The translations under genes were made by a program, and so were the position numbers. This document shows, one piece after another, positions 27,104-35,205 of a stretch of DNA of 48,281 bases; the stretch's first letter is position 1; each line of letters begins with the position of its first letter. Under the pieces are notes generated by a model. The model made no database searches. It was given only the letters and a program-made list of their open reading frames with translations, and was not told the origin of the DNA. The stretch comes from JAEUNJ01 sp052035955 (lineage in GTDB: Bacteria; Pseudomonadota; Gammaproteobacteria; Burkholderiales; Rhodocyclaceae). The stretch spans positions 1-48,281 of the forward strand of contig JBPOHD010000012.1 in assembly GCA_052035955.1 (NCBI GenBank). The letters are read 5' to 3'.

Positions 27104-27493
27104 GTGAGCCCCCCGCGGTCCCTTGCCGCCGCCCTCGTCACCGCCGCGTGCTGCCTTGCCGCCGCGACGCCCGCCCGGGCCGACGACCGCTTCGACCGCA
27201 ACGGCACCGAATGGGGCCTGCACTGGTTTCCCACCCATGTCCATTTCGGTCCCGACAACGACACCCTGCTGGTCGGCCTTTGCCACGTCAAGCGCGTCAG
27301 TTACTGCCGCATCGGCAAGTACCGCATCTCCAGGGACCAGTGGGAGATCCTGCCCTTCGAGGCGTCCGAGCGCCCGATCGTCGAACGGCCGGCCGAGGCG
27401 GGCGGGGGTGATCCGCGCGCGATCCTTCAGCTCGCCGCCCGCCGGCGGAAATCCCTGAGCCGGAAGCCGAGCAGGGCCAGGGTGGCGAAATAG
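27104..27493 (+). CDS. Small secreted protein of unknown function
   Basis: 129 residues from a GTG start at 27104 with AGGAGG ten bases upstream. Signal peptide 1-26 ending P-A-R-A-D. The mature part begins D-D-R-F-D-R-N-G-T-E-W-G-L-H-W-F and contains two cysteines (C-H-V-K-R-V-S-Y-C) that could form a disulfide. The last 22 codons lie on the opposite strand to the end of murJ (67-base overlap) and are Arg/Ser/Lys-rich, so the real protein may be shorter in related strains. No family recognised. Confidence 0.6.
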   Translation: MSPPRSLAAALVTAACCLAAATPARADDRFDRNGTEWGLHWFPTHVHFGPDNDTLLVGLCHVKRVSYCRIGKYRISRDQWEILPFEASERPIVERPAEAGGGDPRAILQLAARRRKSLSRKPSRARVAK

Positions 27494-28974
27494 GCGGCGA
27501 TGCCGGCGGCCACGACCCAGGAGAGCTTCGCCACCCGCGCCGCGCCGCCCATGGCCAGCCAATCCGCCTCGCTGCCCATGGCGAACCAGAGCACGGCGCC
27601 CAGGGCCGCCAATGCGACGACGAGCCGGGCGACGAAGCCGCCCCAGCCGGCGGCGGGCCGGTAGGCGCCGCTCTTCGTGAGGCCGTGCCAGAGCAGGCCG
27701 GCGTTCAGGCACGAGGCGAGGCCGATGGACAAGGCCAGGCCGGCATGGCGCAGCCAGCCGATGAAGGCCAGGTTCATGGCCTGGGTGGCCAGCAGGCTCC
27801 ACAGGGCGATCTTCACCGGCGTGCGGATGTTCTGGCGGGAATAGAAGCCGGGCGCCAGCACCTTGACCAGGATGAGGCCGGTCAGGCCCACGCTGTAGGC
27901 CACCAGGGCCGTGCGGGTTTGCAGCACGTCGCCGGCGGTGAAGGCCCCGTACTGGAACAGGGTGGCCAGCAGCGGCACGGCGAGGATGGCCAGGGCCAGG
28001 GCGGCGGGCAGGGTCAGCATCAGGGTCATGCGCAGCCCCCAGTCGAGCAGGCCGGAGAAGTTCTCGCCGCTGCCGTCGGCATGGGCCCTGGAGAGGGAGG
28101 GCAGCAGGATGGTGCCCAGGGCGGCGCCCAGCAGCCCGGCCGGGAACTCCATCAGCCGGTCGGCGTAATAGAGCCAGGAGACGCTGCCGGCCGGCAGGAA
28201 GGAGGCGAAGATGGTGTTGATGACCAGGGAAATCTGCGACACGGAGACGCCCAGGATGGTCGGTGCCATCAGGCGCAGTATCCGTCGCAGGCCCTCGTCC
28301 CCGGGGTTCCAGTCGAAACGCGGCAGCATGCCTATCCTGGCCAGGGCCGGAATCTGGATGCCCAGTTGCAGCAGGCCGCCGATGAACACCGCCCAGGCGA
28401 GGGCGAGGACCGGCGGGTCGAACCAGGGGGCGGCCAGCAGGGCCATGGCGATGAAGGCGACGTTGAGCATCACCGGCGTGAAGGCCGGCAGGGCGAAGCG
28501 GCCCCAGGTGTTCAGCACCCCGGCGGACAGGGCCACCAGGGACATGAACAGGATGTAGGGGAAGGTGATGCGGGTCAGTTCCACCGTCAGGGCGAACTTG
28601 TCCGGATCGGTGGAGAAGCCGGGTGCGGTGACGTAGATGATGACCGGCGCGCCGACGATGCCGAGGGCCGAGACCAGCATCAGGGCAAGGAAGAGGGCGG
28701 TGCCGACCCGGTCCACCAGGTGGCGGGTCTCCGCCTCGCCGCGGCGGTTCCGGTATTCGGCCAGGATGGGGACGAAGGCCTGGGAGAAGGCCCCCTCGGC
28801 GAACATCCGGCGGAGCAGGTTGGGCAGGCGGAAGGCGACGAAGAAGGCGTCGGTCGCCAGGCCGGCGCCGAACACCCGGGCGACGATGAAATCCCTGACG
28901 AAACCTAGGATGCGGGACAGCAGCGTCATGCCGCTGACGGTGGCGAGGGCCTTGAGCAGATTCACGGGGAGCAA
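27427..28974 (-). CDS. murJ: Lipid II flippase MurJ
   Basis: 515 residues with 14 predicted membrane helices. It moves lipid II across the inner membrane for peptidoglycan synthesis. Typical opening M-L-P-V-N-L-L-K-A-L-A-T-V-S-G-M-T-L-L-S-R-I-L-G-F, then the essential-arginine segment F-V-R-D and F-F-V-A-F-R-L-P-N. Divergent from rpsT across 94 bases, the standard arrangement in beta- and gammaproteobacteria. Confidence 0.96.
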   Translation of the reverse strand: MLPVNLLKALATVSGMTLLSRILGFVRDFIVARVFGAGLATDAFFVAFRLPNLLRRMFAEGAFSQAFVPILAEYRNRRGEAETRHLVDRVGTALFLALMLVSALGIVGAPVIIYVTAPGFSTDPDKFALTVELTRITFPYILFMSLVALSAGVLNTWGRFALPAFTPVMLNVAFIAMALLAAPWFDPPVLALAWAVFIGGLLQLGIQIPALARIGMLPRFDWNPGDEGLRRILRLMAPTILGVSVSQISLVINTIFASFLPAGSVSWLYYADRLMEFPAGLLGAALGTILLPSLSRAHADGSGENFSGLLDWGLRMTLMLTLPAALALAILAVPLLATLFQYGAFTAGDVLQTRTALVAYSVGLTGLILVKVLAPGFYSRQNIRTPVKIALWSLLATQAMNLAFIGWLRHAGLALSIGLASCLNAGLLWHGLTKSGAYRPAAGWGGFVARLVVALAALGAVLWFAMGSEADWLAMGGAARVAKLSWVVAAGIAAYFATLALLGFRLRDFRRRAAS

Positions 28975-29003
28975 TGGTAAAGGTTTCCGCCGTCGCCGAC
29001 GTG

Positions 29004-29032
29004 TTGCAATGGAGGAGGGAATCCCCTATACT
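29004..29032 (+). promoter_or_regulatory. Sigma-70 promoter of rpsT
   Basis: TTGCAA (29004-29009), 17-base spacer, TATACT (29027-29032), 36 bases before the rpsT start. Near-consensus, as expected for a ribosomal protein gene. Confidence 0.8.
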
Positions 29033-29068
29033 CGCGCGCTTTTCCCGACCTGCCTTTGGAACCGAGAT

Positions 29069-29329
29069 ATGGCCAATAGCGCCCAAGCCCGCAAACGCGC
29101 CCGTCAAGCCGTCAAGCGGCGCGCCCAGAACGTGAGCCTCCGCTCCACCCTTCGCACCGCCATCAAGAAAGTGCGCAAGGCGATCGACGCCGGCGACAAG
29201 ACCGCCGCCCAGGCGGTGTTCAAGGAGTCCCAGAGCGTCATCGACTCCATCTCCGACAAGAACATCATGCACAAGAACGCCGCCGCGCGGCACAAGAGCC
29301 GGCTCTCGGCCGCCATCAAGGCGCTCTGA
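29069..29329 (+). CDS. rpsT: Ribosomal protein S20
   Basis: 86 residues, highly basic, starting M-A-N-S-A-Q-A-R-K-R-A-R-Q and ending A-A-I-K-A-L. It binds 16S rRNA in the small subunit. The start ATG at 29069 is fixed by the protein's well-conserved N-terminus. Flanked by a near-consensus promoter and an intrinsic terminator, so it is a single-gene transcript. Confidence 0.97.
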   Translation: MANSAQARKRARQAVKRRAQNVSLRSTLRTAIKKVRKAIDAGDKTAAQAVFKESQSVIDSISDKNIMHKNAAARHKSRLSAAIKAL

Positions 29330-29357
29330 GCCAGCGCCGGGTCCATCCGGCGAATGG

Positions 29358-29381
29358 GAAGCCGCCCGCGGGCGGCTTCTT
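29358..29381 (+). terminator. Intrinsic terminator after rpsT
   Basis: GAAGCCGCC, CGCG loop, GGCGGCTTC then TT: a nine-base stem 28 bases after the rpsT stop. The T-run is short but the stem is strong. Confidence 0.75.
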
Positions 29382-29497
29382 GCGTTGACGGGCCGCTGCA
29401 GGAAGCGGGCCACCGCCGCGGTCGTGCGTGGGGGCCGCCGTACGCGGCGCGTTCGGCGGTGCCTGGGGAGCGCCGCCTCAGCCTCGGGGGGGGCGGA

Positions 29498-29782
29498 TCA
29501 GCCCGGCGACCAGGGCCGGACCTGCAGCGAATTGTCGCGGGCGAAATGGACCAGGAAGGTGTAGGCCATGGGCTCGATGTCCCGGAGGCGCGCATTCACG
29601 AACACGCATTTCTCGCCCTCGCTGTTTCCCGGCTGGACGAAGGGCGAGTAGCCCAGGCGCCGTTCGGAGCCGAAGACGGACATGACGCCGCAAAGCCGCT
29701 CGGCCCAGTCGCTGGGCCGGAAGCGCCGTCCCTCGGGGGTGAGGCCGACGATGAGGAAACTTTCCGCGTGCAGGTTGTACAT
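29498..29782 (-). CDS. DUF3579 family protein
   Basis: 94 residues from the ATG at 29782; a GTG at 29803 would add seven. It matches DUF3579: F-R-P-S-D-W-A-E-R-L-C-G-V, Y-S-P-F-V-Q-P and P-M-A-Y-T-F-L-V-H-F-A-R-D-N. The family is restricted largely to beta- and gammaproteobacteria and has no known function. Its usual place near rpsT/murJ and argD is kept here. Confidence 0.85.
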   Translation of the reverse strand: MYNLHAESFLIVGLTPEGRRFRPSDWAERLCGVMSVFGSERRLGYSPFVQPGNSEGEKCVFVNARLRDIEPMAYTFLVHFARDNSLQVRPWSPG

Positions 29783-29857
29783 GGCGGTCGTCAGGGCCGG
29801 CACTGCTTGTGGTCGTACCGGCCCGAGGGCCCCGATGGAGGCTCTCGATAAAGATAA

Positions 29858-29863
29858 ATTATA
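29858..29863 (-). promoter_or_regulatory. -10 box for the DUF3579 gene
   Basis: TATAAT on the minus strand, about 75 bases upstream of the DUF3579 start, within an A/T-rich patch (29848-29885). No good -35 was seen. Between this and the next promoter lies a GGGAAGGG / CCCTTCCC inverted repeat (29906-29930). Confidence 0.45.
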
Positions 29864-29993
29864 TCAGACCAAAGACATGCAAAAACCGGCTGCGGAGGGG
29901 CGGCCGGGAAGGGATCCCCCGGCCCTTCCCCGGGGCGACGACGCCCGGATCCTCGGCGCGACCGTAAAAATCCAATGAATTTAGGCATCTGGA

Positions 29994-30022
29994 TTGATTT
30001 TTTAGAATTCGATGCATATACT
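29994..30022 (+). promoter_or_regulatory. Sigma-70 promoter of the 73-aa protein gene
   Basis: TTGATT (29994-29999), 17-base spacer, TATACT (30017-30022), 32 bases before the ATG at 30055. The 60 bases around it are unusually A/T-rich for this window. Confidence 0.65.
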
Positions 30023-30054
30023 CAACCCATCCAAATGATAAAAAAGGGGTTTCC

Positions 30055-30276
30055 ATGCAGCCCCCGATCCTCACCAAGTTCGCGTTTCGCATCAAGACCC
30101 GAGTCGGGGTCGTCGTGGAGAACTTGATGATCCACGGGCGCAGCGTGGCCGACGCGGAGCGCAAGCTCCGCCAGATGTACCGGGACTGCGAGGTCCTCGA
30201 ATGCATCTGCCACCGAGGGGGCGTGCGGACGCCGCCGGCGAATTTCGAGGAAGTGGTGAACCTGATCACCCGCTAG
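30055..30276 (+). CDS. Small basic protein of unknown function (73 aa)
   Basis: 73 residues with a good promoter and an AAAAAGGGG ribosome site, so very likely real. Pattern F-A-F-R-I-K-T-R-V-G-V-V-V-E-N-L-M-I-H-G-R, then a helix A-D-A-E-R-K-L-R-Q-M-Y and two cysteines (C-E-V-L-E-C-I-C). The first half looks like two beta strands and a helix, a small alpha/beta fold. No known family was recognised. It ends six bases before the convergent ParA gene. Confidence 0.75.
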   Translation: MQPPILTKFAFRIKTRVGVVVENLMIHGRSVADAERKLRQMYRDCEVLECICHRGGVRTPPANFEEVVNLITR

Positions 30277-30282
30277 GGGCGA

Positions 30283-31047
30283 TCAGAAGAATCCGGCGGC
30301 CAGCAACTCCTCTGCAAGCTTCCCGTAATCCGCGGCGCCGCGGCTTCCCGACGCATGGGTGAAGATGTCCCGGTTGTAGGCCGGTGCCTCGGCCACGGCC
30401 ACGTTCTCCGAGATCACCGCCTCGCACACTTCCTCGGGGAACTGTTCGCGCAGGCGGTCGAGGATTTCGTGGCTCATCTTGCGCCGCCGGTCGAACCGGG
30501 TCAGCAGGTAACGCCGGTCCACCCGTCGCCGCAGGACGGGTTCCAGGGCCTTGAGCGTGCGCTCGATCTGCAGGGCCCCGCGCAGGCTCAGGAAATCCGA
30601 GGACACCGGCACCAGGAGCCGATCGGCCGCGAAGACCGCATTCAGGGACAGGACGCCGAGGAAGGGGCAGCAGTCGATGATCACGGTCGAGTCCCCGGCC
30701 CCGGATTCGGTCAGGGCGTTGAGGCCCTCGTTCAGCTTGTTCAGGATGTTCGGCCCCTTGCCAAATACCGAGTCCACCTTGATGAGTTCCGGGTGGGCGG
30801 CGAGGAAGCCGCCTATCCCCGGCCAGGGCGCTATCAGCTCGCGCAAGGGCCGGCTGTGCTGGTAATGGGCGAAGATGCTGTCGCCGACCGCCGGCGGCGC
30901 GTTGCCGAAGATGGCGGTCAGGTGGGCCTGGGGGTCGAGGTCCACGAGCAGGACCGACTGCTCGCGGCGGGCGAGGGCGGCGGCGAGGTTGATGGCGGTG
31001 GTCGTCTTGCCGACGCCGCCCTTCTGGTTGAATACTGCGATTCGCAT
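30283..31047 (-). CDS. Orphan ParA-family ATPase
   Basis: 254 residues. The deviant Walker A motif K-G-G-V-G-K-T-T (9-16) has the signature lysine Lys9. Switch I follows (L-V-D-L-D-P-Q-A-H-L-T), then Walker B/switch II V-I-I-D-C-C-P-F-L. ParA ATPases position DNA, protein clusters or other cargo on the nucleoid. No parB, minC/minE or chemotaxis gene is adjacent, so the cargo is unknown. Divergent from argD. Confidence 0.88.
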   Translation of the reverse strand: MRIAVFNQKGGVGKTTTAINLAAALARREQSVLLVDLDPQAHLTAIFGNAPPAVGDSIFAHYQHSRPLRELIAPWPGIGGFLAAHPELIKVDSVFGKGPNILNKLNEGLNALTESGAGDSTVIIDCCPFLGVLSLNAVFAADRLLVPVSSDFLSLRGALQIERTLKALEPVLRRRVDRRYLLTRFDRRRKMSHEILDRLREQFPEEVCEAVISENVAVAEAPAYNRDIFTHASGSRGAADYGKLAEELLAAGFF

Positions 31048-31091
31048 GCCCTCGTCCCCTTCGACCCTGACGATCCGAACAGGTGGATGGG

Positions 31092-31097
31092 TATAAT
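31092..31097 (+). promoter_or_regulatory. -10 box of the argD promoter
   Basis: Perfect TATAAT 60 bases before the argD start. The best -35-like match (CTGACG, 31067-31072) is 19 bases upstream and weak, which may mean an activator is needed. Confidence 0.55.
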
Positions 31098-31115
31098 ATC
31101 CCCTCTAAACCCGAC

Positions 31116-31144
31116 CACGGCGGCGACGGCCGCCGTGTCTTTTT
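31116..31144 (+). terminator. Terminator-like hairpin in the argD leader (possible attenuator)
   Basis: CACGGCGGC, GACG loop, GCCGCCGTG, then TCTTTTT: a perfect nine-base stem with a U-tract between the argD -10 box and its start codon. The upstream gene on this side runs the other way, so the hairpin cannot be its terminator. It would act on argD transcripts. There is no room for a leader peptide. Confidence 0.65.
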
Positions 31145-31157
31145 CAGCGGGGCATTC

Positions 31158-32330
31158 ATGCCGCATCTGATGAACACCTACGGGCGCCTTCCGGTTGCCT
31201 TTACCCATGGCGAGGGCTGCCGCCTCCACGACGAGGCCGGCCGTGTCTACCTCGACGCCATGGCCGGCGTTGCCGTGAATACCCTCGGCCATGCCCACCC
31301 GCGCCTGGTCGGCGCCATCGCGGCCCAGGCCGGGCGGCTGATCCACGCCTCGAACCTCTATCGCATCCGCGAGCAGGAAGCCCTGTCCGACAGGCTGGCA
31401 TCCGTCGCCGCCATGGACGAGGTCTTCTTCTGCAACTCGGGCTGCGAGGCCAACGAGGCGGCGATCAAGCTGGCCCGCTACTACGGGCACCAGAAGGGCG
31501 TCGATTCGCCGGCCATCGTGGTCATGGAGAAGGCCTTCCACGGGCGCACGCTGGCCACCCTCTCGGCGACCGGCAACCGCAAGGTGCAGGCGGGCTTCGA
31601 GCCCCTGGTCAGCGGCTTCGTGCGGGTCCCCTTCGACGACCTGGCAGCCATCGAGCAGGTGGCGGCGAACAATCCGAACGTCGTGGCCGTCCTGTTCGAA
31701 CCGGTCCAGGGCGAGGGCGGGATCCACGTGGCCCATGCCGATTTCATGCGGGGCCTGCGCCGCATCTGCGACGAGCGCGGCTGGCTGTTCATGGTGGACG
31801 AGGTCCAGTGCGGCATCGGCCGCACCGGCAGCTGGTTCGCCCACCAGCACGCCGGCGTCAAGCCGGATGTCATGACCCTGGCCAAGGGCCTCGGGTCAGG
31901 GGTTCCGATCGGCGCCTGCCTCACCGCCGGCAATGCCAAGGGTCTCTTCAAGCCGGGCAGCCACGGTTCCACCTTCGGCGGCAATCCGCTCGCCTGCACC
32001 GCCGCCCTGACCACCCTGCAGGTGATCGAGGAGGATGGGCTGATGGCCCGCGCCGCCCACCTCGGCGAGTTGCTGCGCGGCGGCCTGCGCCAGCGCCTGG
32101 CCGGCGTGGCCGGCGTGGTCGAGGTGCGCGGCGACGGCTTGATGATCGGCATCGAGCTCGACCGCCCGTGCGGCGAGATCGTCGGCCGCGCCCTGGAGGC
32201 GGGCCTGCTGGCCAACGTGACGGCCGACCGGGTGGTGCGCCTGCTGCCGCCCCTGGTGATGTCGGACGCCGAGGCGGACCAGGTCATGGACATCCTGGTC
32301 CCCGTCATCCGCGGCTTCCTCGGGGCCTGA
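31158..32330 (+). CDS. argD: Acetylornithine aminotransferase
   Basis: 390 residues. Class III PLP aminotransferase that makes N-acetylornithine from the semialdehyde in arginine synthesis (it may also serve lysine synthesis). Catalytic Lys243 lies in T-L-A-K-G-L-G-S-G. Other family motifs are F-C-N-S-G-C-E-A-N-E-A-A-I-K, F-E-P-V-Q-G-E-G-G and V-D-E-V-Q-C-G-I-G-R-T-G. The ATG at 31158 fits the family N-terminus. argF follows after a single base. Confidence 0.94.
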   Translation: MPHLMNTYGRLPVAFTHGEGCRLHDEAGRVYLDAMAGVAVNTLGHAHPRLVGAIAAQAGRLIHASNLYRIREQEALSDRLASVAAMDEVFFCNSGCEANEAAIKLARYYGHQKGVDSPAIVVMEKAFHGRTLATLSATGNRKVQAGFEPLVSGFVRVPFDDLAAIEQVAANNPNVVAVLFEPVQGEGGIHVAHADFMRGLRRICDERGWLFMVDEVQCGIGRTGSWFAHQHAGVKPDVMTLAKGLGSGVPIGACLTAGNAKGLFKPGSHGSTFGGNPLACTAALTTLQVIEEDGLMARAAHLGELLRGGLRQRLAGVAGVVEVRGDGLMIGIELDRPCGEIVGRALEAGLLANVTADRVVRLLPPLVMSDAEADQVMDILVPVIRGFLGA

Positions 32331-32331
32331 C

Positions 32332-33252
32332 ATGTCCCTGCGCCACTTCCTGCAACTGAAGGACCTGAGCCGCGAGGAACTGGACCACGTCTTCGCCCGC
32401 ACCCGCTGGATCAAGGACCGCTTCAAGCGCTACGAGCGCTACTGGCCACTGCAGGACCGGACCCTGGTCATGATCTTCGAGAAGGCCAGCACGCGGACCC
32501 GCCTCTCCTTCGAGGCCGGCATGCAGCAGCTCGGCGGCACCGCGATCTACCTCAACACGCGGGATTCCCAGCTGGGCCGCGGCGAGCCCGTCGAAGATGC
32601 GGCGGAGGTGATCTCCCGCATGAGCGACATCGTCATGATCCGCACCTACGAGCAGGAGATCATCGACCGCTTCGCCGGGCATTCCCGGGTGCCGGTGGTG
32701 AACGGCCTGACCAACGAATACCACCCCTGCCAGATCCTGGCCGACATCTACACCTTCATCGAGCATCGAGGCCCGATCCAGGGCCGGACCGTGGCCTGGA
32801 TCGGCGATTCGAACAATGTCTGCAACACCTGGCTGCAGGCTGCCGAGGTCTTCGGATTCAAGGTCCACGTCTCGACGCCGCCCGGCTACGAGGTGGAACC
32901 GGAGCGCGCCGGCCTCCATGGCACGGCCCACTTCGAGGAATTTGCCGACCCCATGGACGCGGCGCGCGGCGCCGACCTGGTCACCACCGACGTGTGGACC
33001 TCGATGGGCTTCGAGGCGGAAAACGAGGAGCGCCTGAAGGCCTTCGCCGACTGGCAGGTGGATGGGGACATGATGGAGGCGGCCAGGTCCGATGCCCTCT
33101 TCATGCATTGCCTGCCTGCCCACAGGGGCGAGGAGGTCGCCGCCGAAGTGATCGACGGTCCCCACTCCGTGGTCTGGGACGAGGCGGAGAACCGCCTCCA
33201 CGTCCAGAAGGCCCTGATGGAGTTCCTGCTGCTGGGACGGGTGAGCCCTTGA
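32332..33252 (+). CDS. argF: Ornithine carbamoyltransferase
   Basis: 306 residues. It makes citrulline from ornithine and carbamoyl phosphate. The phosphate site reads F-E-K-A-S-T-R-T-R, and the second-substrate sites are H-P-C-Q-I-L-A-D and M-H-C-L-P-A-H-R-G. Start one base after the argD stop; the end overlaps the next start by four bases (TTGA). Confidence 0.96.
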   Translation: MSLRHFLQLKDLSREELDHVFARTRWIKDRFKRYERYWPLQDRTLVMIFEKASTRTRLSFEAGMQQLGGTAIYLNTRDSQLGRGEPVEDAAEVISRMSDIVMIRTYEQEIIDRFAGHSRVPVVNGLTNEYHPCQILADIYTFIEHRGPIQGRTVAWIGDSNNVCNTWLQAAEVFGFKVHVSTPPGYEVEPERAGLHGTAHFEEFADPMDAARGADLVTTDVWTSMGFEAENEERLKAFADWQVDGDMMEAARSDALFMHCLPAHRGEEVAAEVIDGPHSVVWDEAENRLHVQKALMEFLLLGRVSP

Positions 33253-33677
33253 AGCGGCTCCTCGCGATCCTGGCCTTTCCACTCGCCGCCTCCGCCATTG
33301 GCGCGGAGGATGCCCGCCAGCTGGTGACCATGCCCGTACCGGCCCAGGCGGCCCTGCGGGAGGAGATGCTGGACTTCATGGGCGCCCTCAACGAGATTGT
33401 CGCCCGCCTCGGCGAAGGGAAATTGGCCGATGCGGCAACCGTCGCCGATGCCAAGCTGGGATTCCCTGCCATGGGCCGCCACCGGACTTCGCCCCCCGAG
33501 GCCATGCCGGGCCGGCACATGCCGGCGGCCATGCACGAGATGGGGCGGACCCTGCACCGCCTCGCCGACGAATTCGCCAGGACCGCCCGCAAGGGCGACC
33601 TGCCCGCCGCCGTGGCGGCCCTCCAGCCGGTGACGGCCAACTGCGTCGCCTGCCACCTCAGTTACCGCATCCGTTGA
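33249..33677 (+). CDS. Periplasmic monohaem c-type cytochrome
   Basis: 142 residues from a TTG at 33249 that overlaps the argF stop. Signal peptide 1-18 (K-R-L-L-A-I-L-A-F-P-L-A-A-S-A-I-G-A). A helical body is followed by a single haem site C-V-A-C-H near the C-terminus, the arrangement of cytochrome c'-like four-helix proteins. Several methionines and histidines (P-G-R-H-M-P-A-A-M-H) could supply a sixth ligand. Its position inside the arginine operon looks fortuitous in function, but it is translationally coupled to argF. Confidence 0.78.
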   Translation: MKRLLAILAFPLAASAIGAEDARQLVTMPVPAQAALREEMLDFMGALNEIVARLGEGKLADAATVADAKLGFPAMGRHRTSPPEAMPGRHMPAAMHEMGRTLHRLADEFARTARKGDLPAAVAALQPVTANCVACHLSYRIR

Positions 33678-33692
33678 TTACCGGGAAAGACC

Positions 33693-34943
33693 ATGAGTGA
33701 AGTGAAGAAAGCAGTCCTCGCCTATTCGGGCGGCCTCGATACCTCCGTCATCCTCAAGTGGCTGCAGGACACCTACAACTGCGAGGTGGTGACCTTCACC
33801 GCCGACCTCGGCCAGGGCGAAGAACTGGAGCCGGCCCGGTCAAAGGCCCTCAAGCTCGGCATCAAGGCGAAGAACATCTTCATCGACGACCTGCGCGAGG
33901 AGTTCGTCCGCGACTTCGTCTTCCCCATGTTCCGCTGCAATACCATCTACGAGGGCGAGTACCTGCTCGGCACCTCCATCGCCCGGCCGCTGATCGCCAA
34001 GCGCCTGGTCGAGATCGCCCGCAAGACCGGGGCGGACGCCATCTCCCACGGCGCCACCGGCAAGGGCAACGATCAGGTCCGCTTCGAACTGGGCGCCTAT
34101 GCCCTGATGCCCAATGTCAAGATCATCGCCCCCTGGCGGGAGTGGGACCTGCTCTCCCGCGAGAAGCTGATGGCCTACGCCGAGAAGCACGGCATCCCGG
34201 TGGAGATGAAGCACAAGAAGGGCGGCTCCCCCTACTCGATGGACGCCAACCTGCTGCACATCTCCTATGAAGGTCGGCACCTGGAGGATCCCGCCGCCGA
34301 GGCCGAGGAGTCCATGTGGCGCTGGACCGTCTCTCCGGAGAAGGCCCCCAACAAGGCCGAGTACCTGGACCTCGAATTCCGGCAGGGCGATCTCTGCGCC
34401 ATCAACGGCAAGAAGATGAAGTCCCACGAACTGTTGGCGACCCTGAACGAACTCGGCGGCCGGCATGGCATCGGCCGCCTGGACCTGGTGGAGAACCGCT
34501 ACGTCGGCATGAAGTCGCGGGGCTGCTACGAAACCCCCGGCGGCACCATCCTGCTGAGGGCCCATCGCGCCATCGAGTCCGTCTGCCTGGACCGGGAGGT
34601 GGCGCACCTCAAGGACGACCTGATGCCGCGCTACGCGAGCCTCGTCTACAACGGCTACTGGTGGAGCCCGGAGCGGAAGGCGCTGCAGGTGCTGATCGAC
34701 CATACCCAGCAGGCCGTGAACGGCATGGTCCGCCTGAAGCTCTACAAGGGCAACGTGATCGTCGTCGGCCGCGATTCGAAGACCGACTCCCTGTTCGATC
34801 CCACCATCGCCACCTTCGAGGACGATGCCGGGGCCTACGACCAGCGGGACGCGGCCGGCTTCATCAAGCTCAATGCCTTGCGCATGCGCATCGCCGAGAA
34901 CGCCCGCGTGAAGCGGGCGGGCGGCAAGCGCGGCAAGAAGTGA
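33693..34943 (+). CDS. argG: Argininosuccinate synthase
   Basis: 416 residues. It joins citrulline and aspartate at the cost of ATP to AMP + PPi. The ATP site A-Y-S-G-G-L-D-T-S-V lies at 9-18. S-H-G-A-T-G-K-G-N-D-Q-V-R-F-E and S-P-Y-S-M-D-A-N-L are family signatures. It completes three of the last steps with argD and argF; argH is not here. The arginine made would feed cyanophycin synthesis encoded at 1583-6407. Confidence 0.96.
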   Translation: MSEVKKAVLAYSGGLDTSVILKWLQDTYNCEVVTFTADLGQGEELEPARSKALKLGIKAKNIFIDDLREEFVRDFVFPMFRCNTIYEGEYLLGTSIARPLIAKRLVEIARKTGADAISHGATGKGNDQVRFELGAYALMPNVKIIAPWREWDLLSREKLMAYAEKHGIPVEMKHKKGGSPYSMDANLLHISYEGRHLEDPAAEAEESMWRWTVSPEKAPNKAEYLDLEFRQGDLCAINGKKMKSHELLATLNELGGRHGIGRLDLVENRYVGMKSRGCYETPGGTILLRAHRAIESVCLDREVAHLKDDLMPRYASLVYNGYWWSPERKALQVLIDHTQQAVNGMVRLKLYKGNVIVVGRDSKTDSLFDPTIATFEDDAGAYDQRDAAGFIKLNALRMRIAENARVKRAGGKRGKK

Positions 34944-34994
34944 TGCGGCGGGCGGATTACCGGCATCCCGCTCCGGGCGCGCGCGCGATCTGAA

Positions 34995-35204
34995 ATGTTC
35001 GGCTTTTCGGAAGAGCAGGTGGCGGAATGGGGCATGACCTTCGGCCTCGGCGCCTTCATGCTCTACATGCTGTTCATCATCGGCGAGTTGGCCTACAAGG
35101 CCAAGGCCGGCAAGCTGGGCACGTTCATCCTTTTCTTCGTCCTGGCCTTCGGCATGCTTGGTTTCGTGGCCAAGGCGGTCATCCAGAAACTGTGGGGAAT
35201 CTGA
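34995..35204 (+). CDS. DUF2788 small membrane protein
   Basis: 69 residues with two membrane helices (about 14-32 and 43-62) joined by a basic loop (K-A-K-A-G-K). It resembles DUF2788, found in betaproteobacteria and related groups, function unknown. It lies one base before ppnP, in the same direction. Confidence 0.8.
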   Translation: MFGFSEEQVAEWGMTFGLGAFMLYMLFIIGELAYKAKAGKLGTFILFFVLAFGMLGFVAKAVIQKLWGI

Positions 35205-35205
35205 A

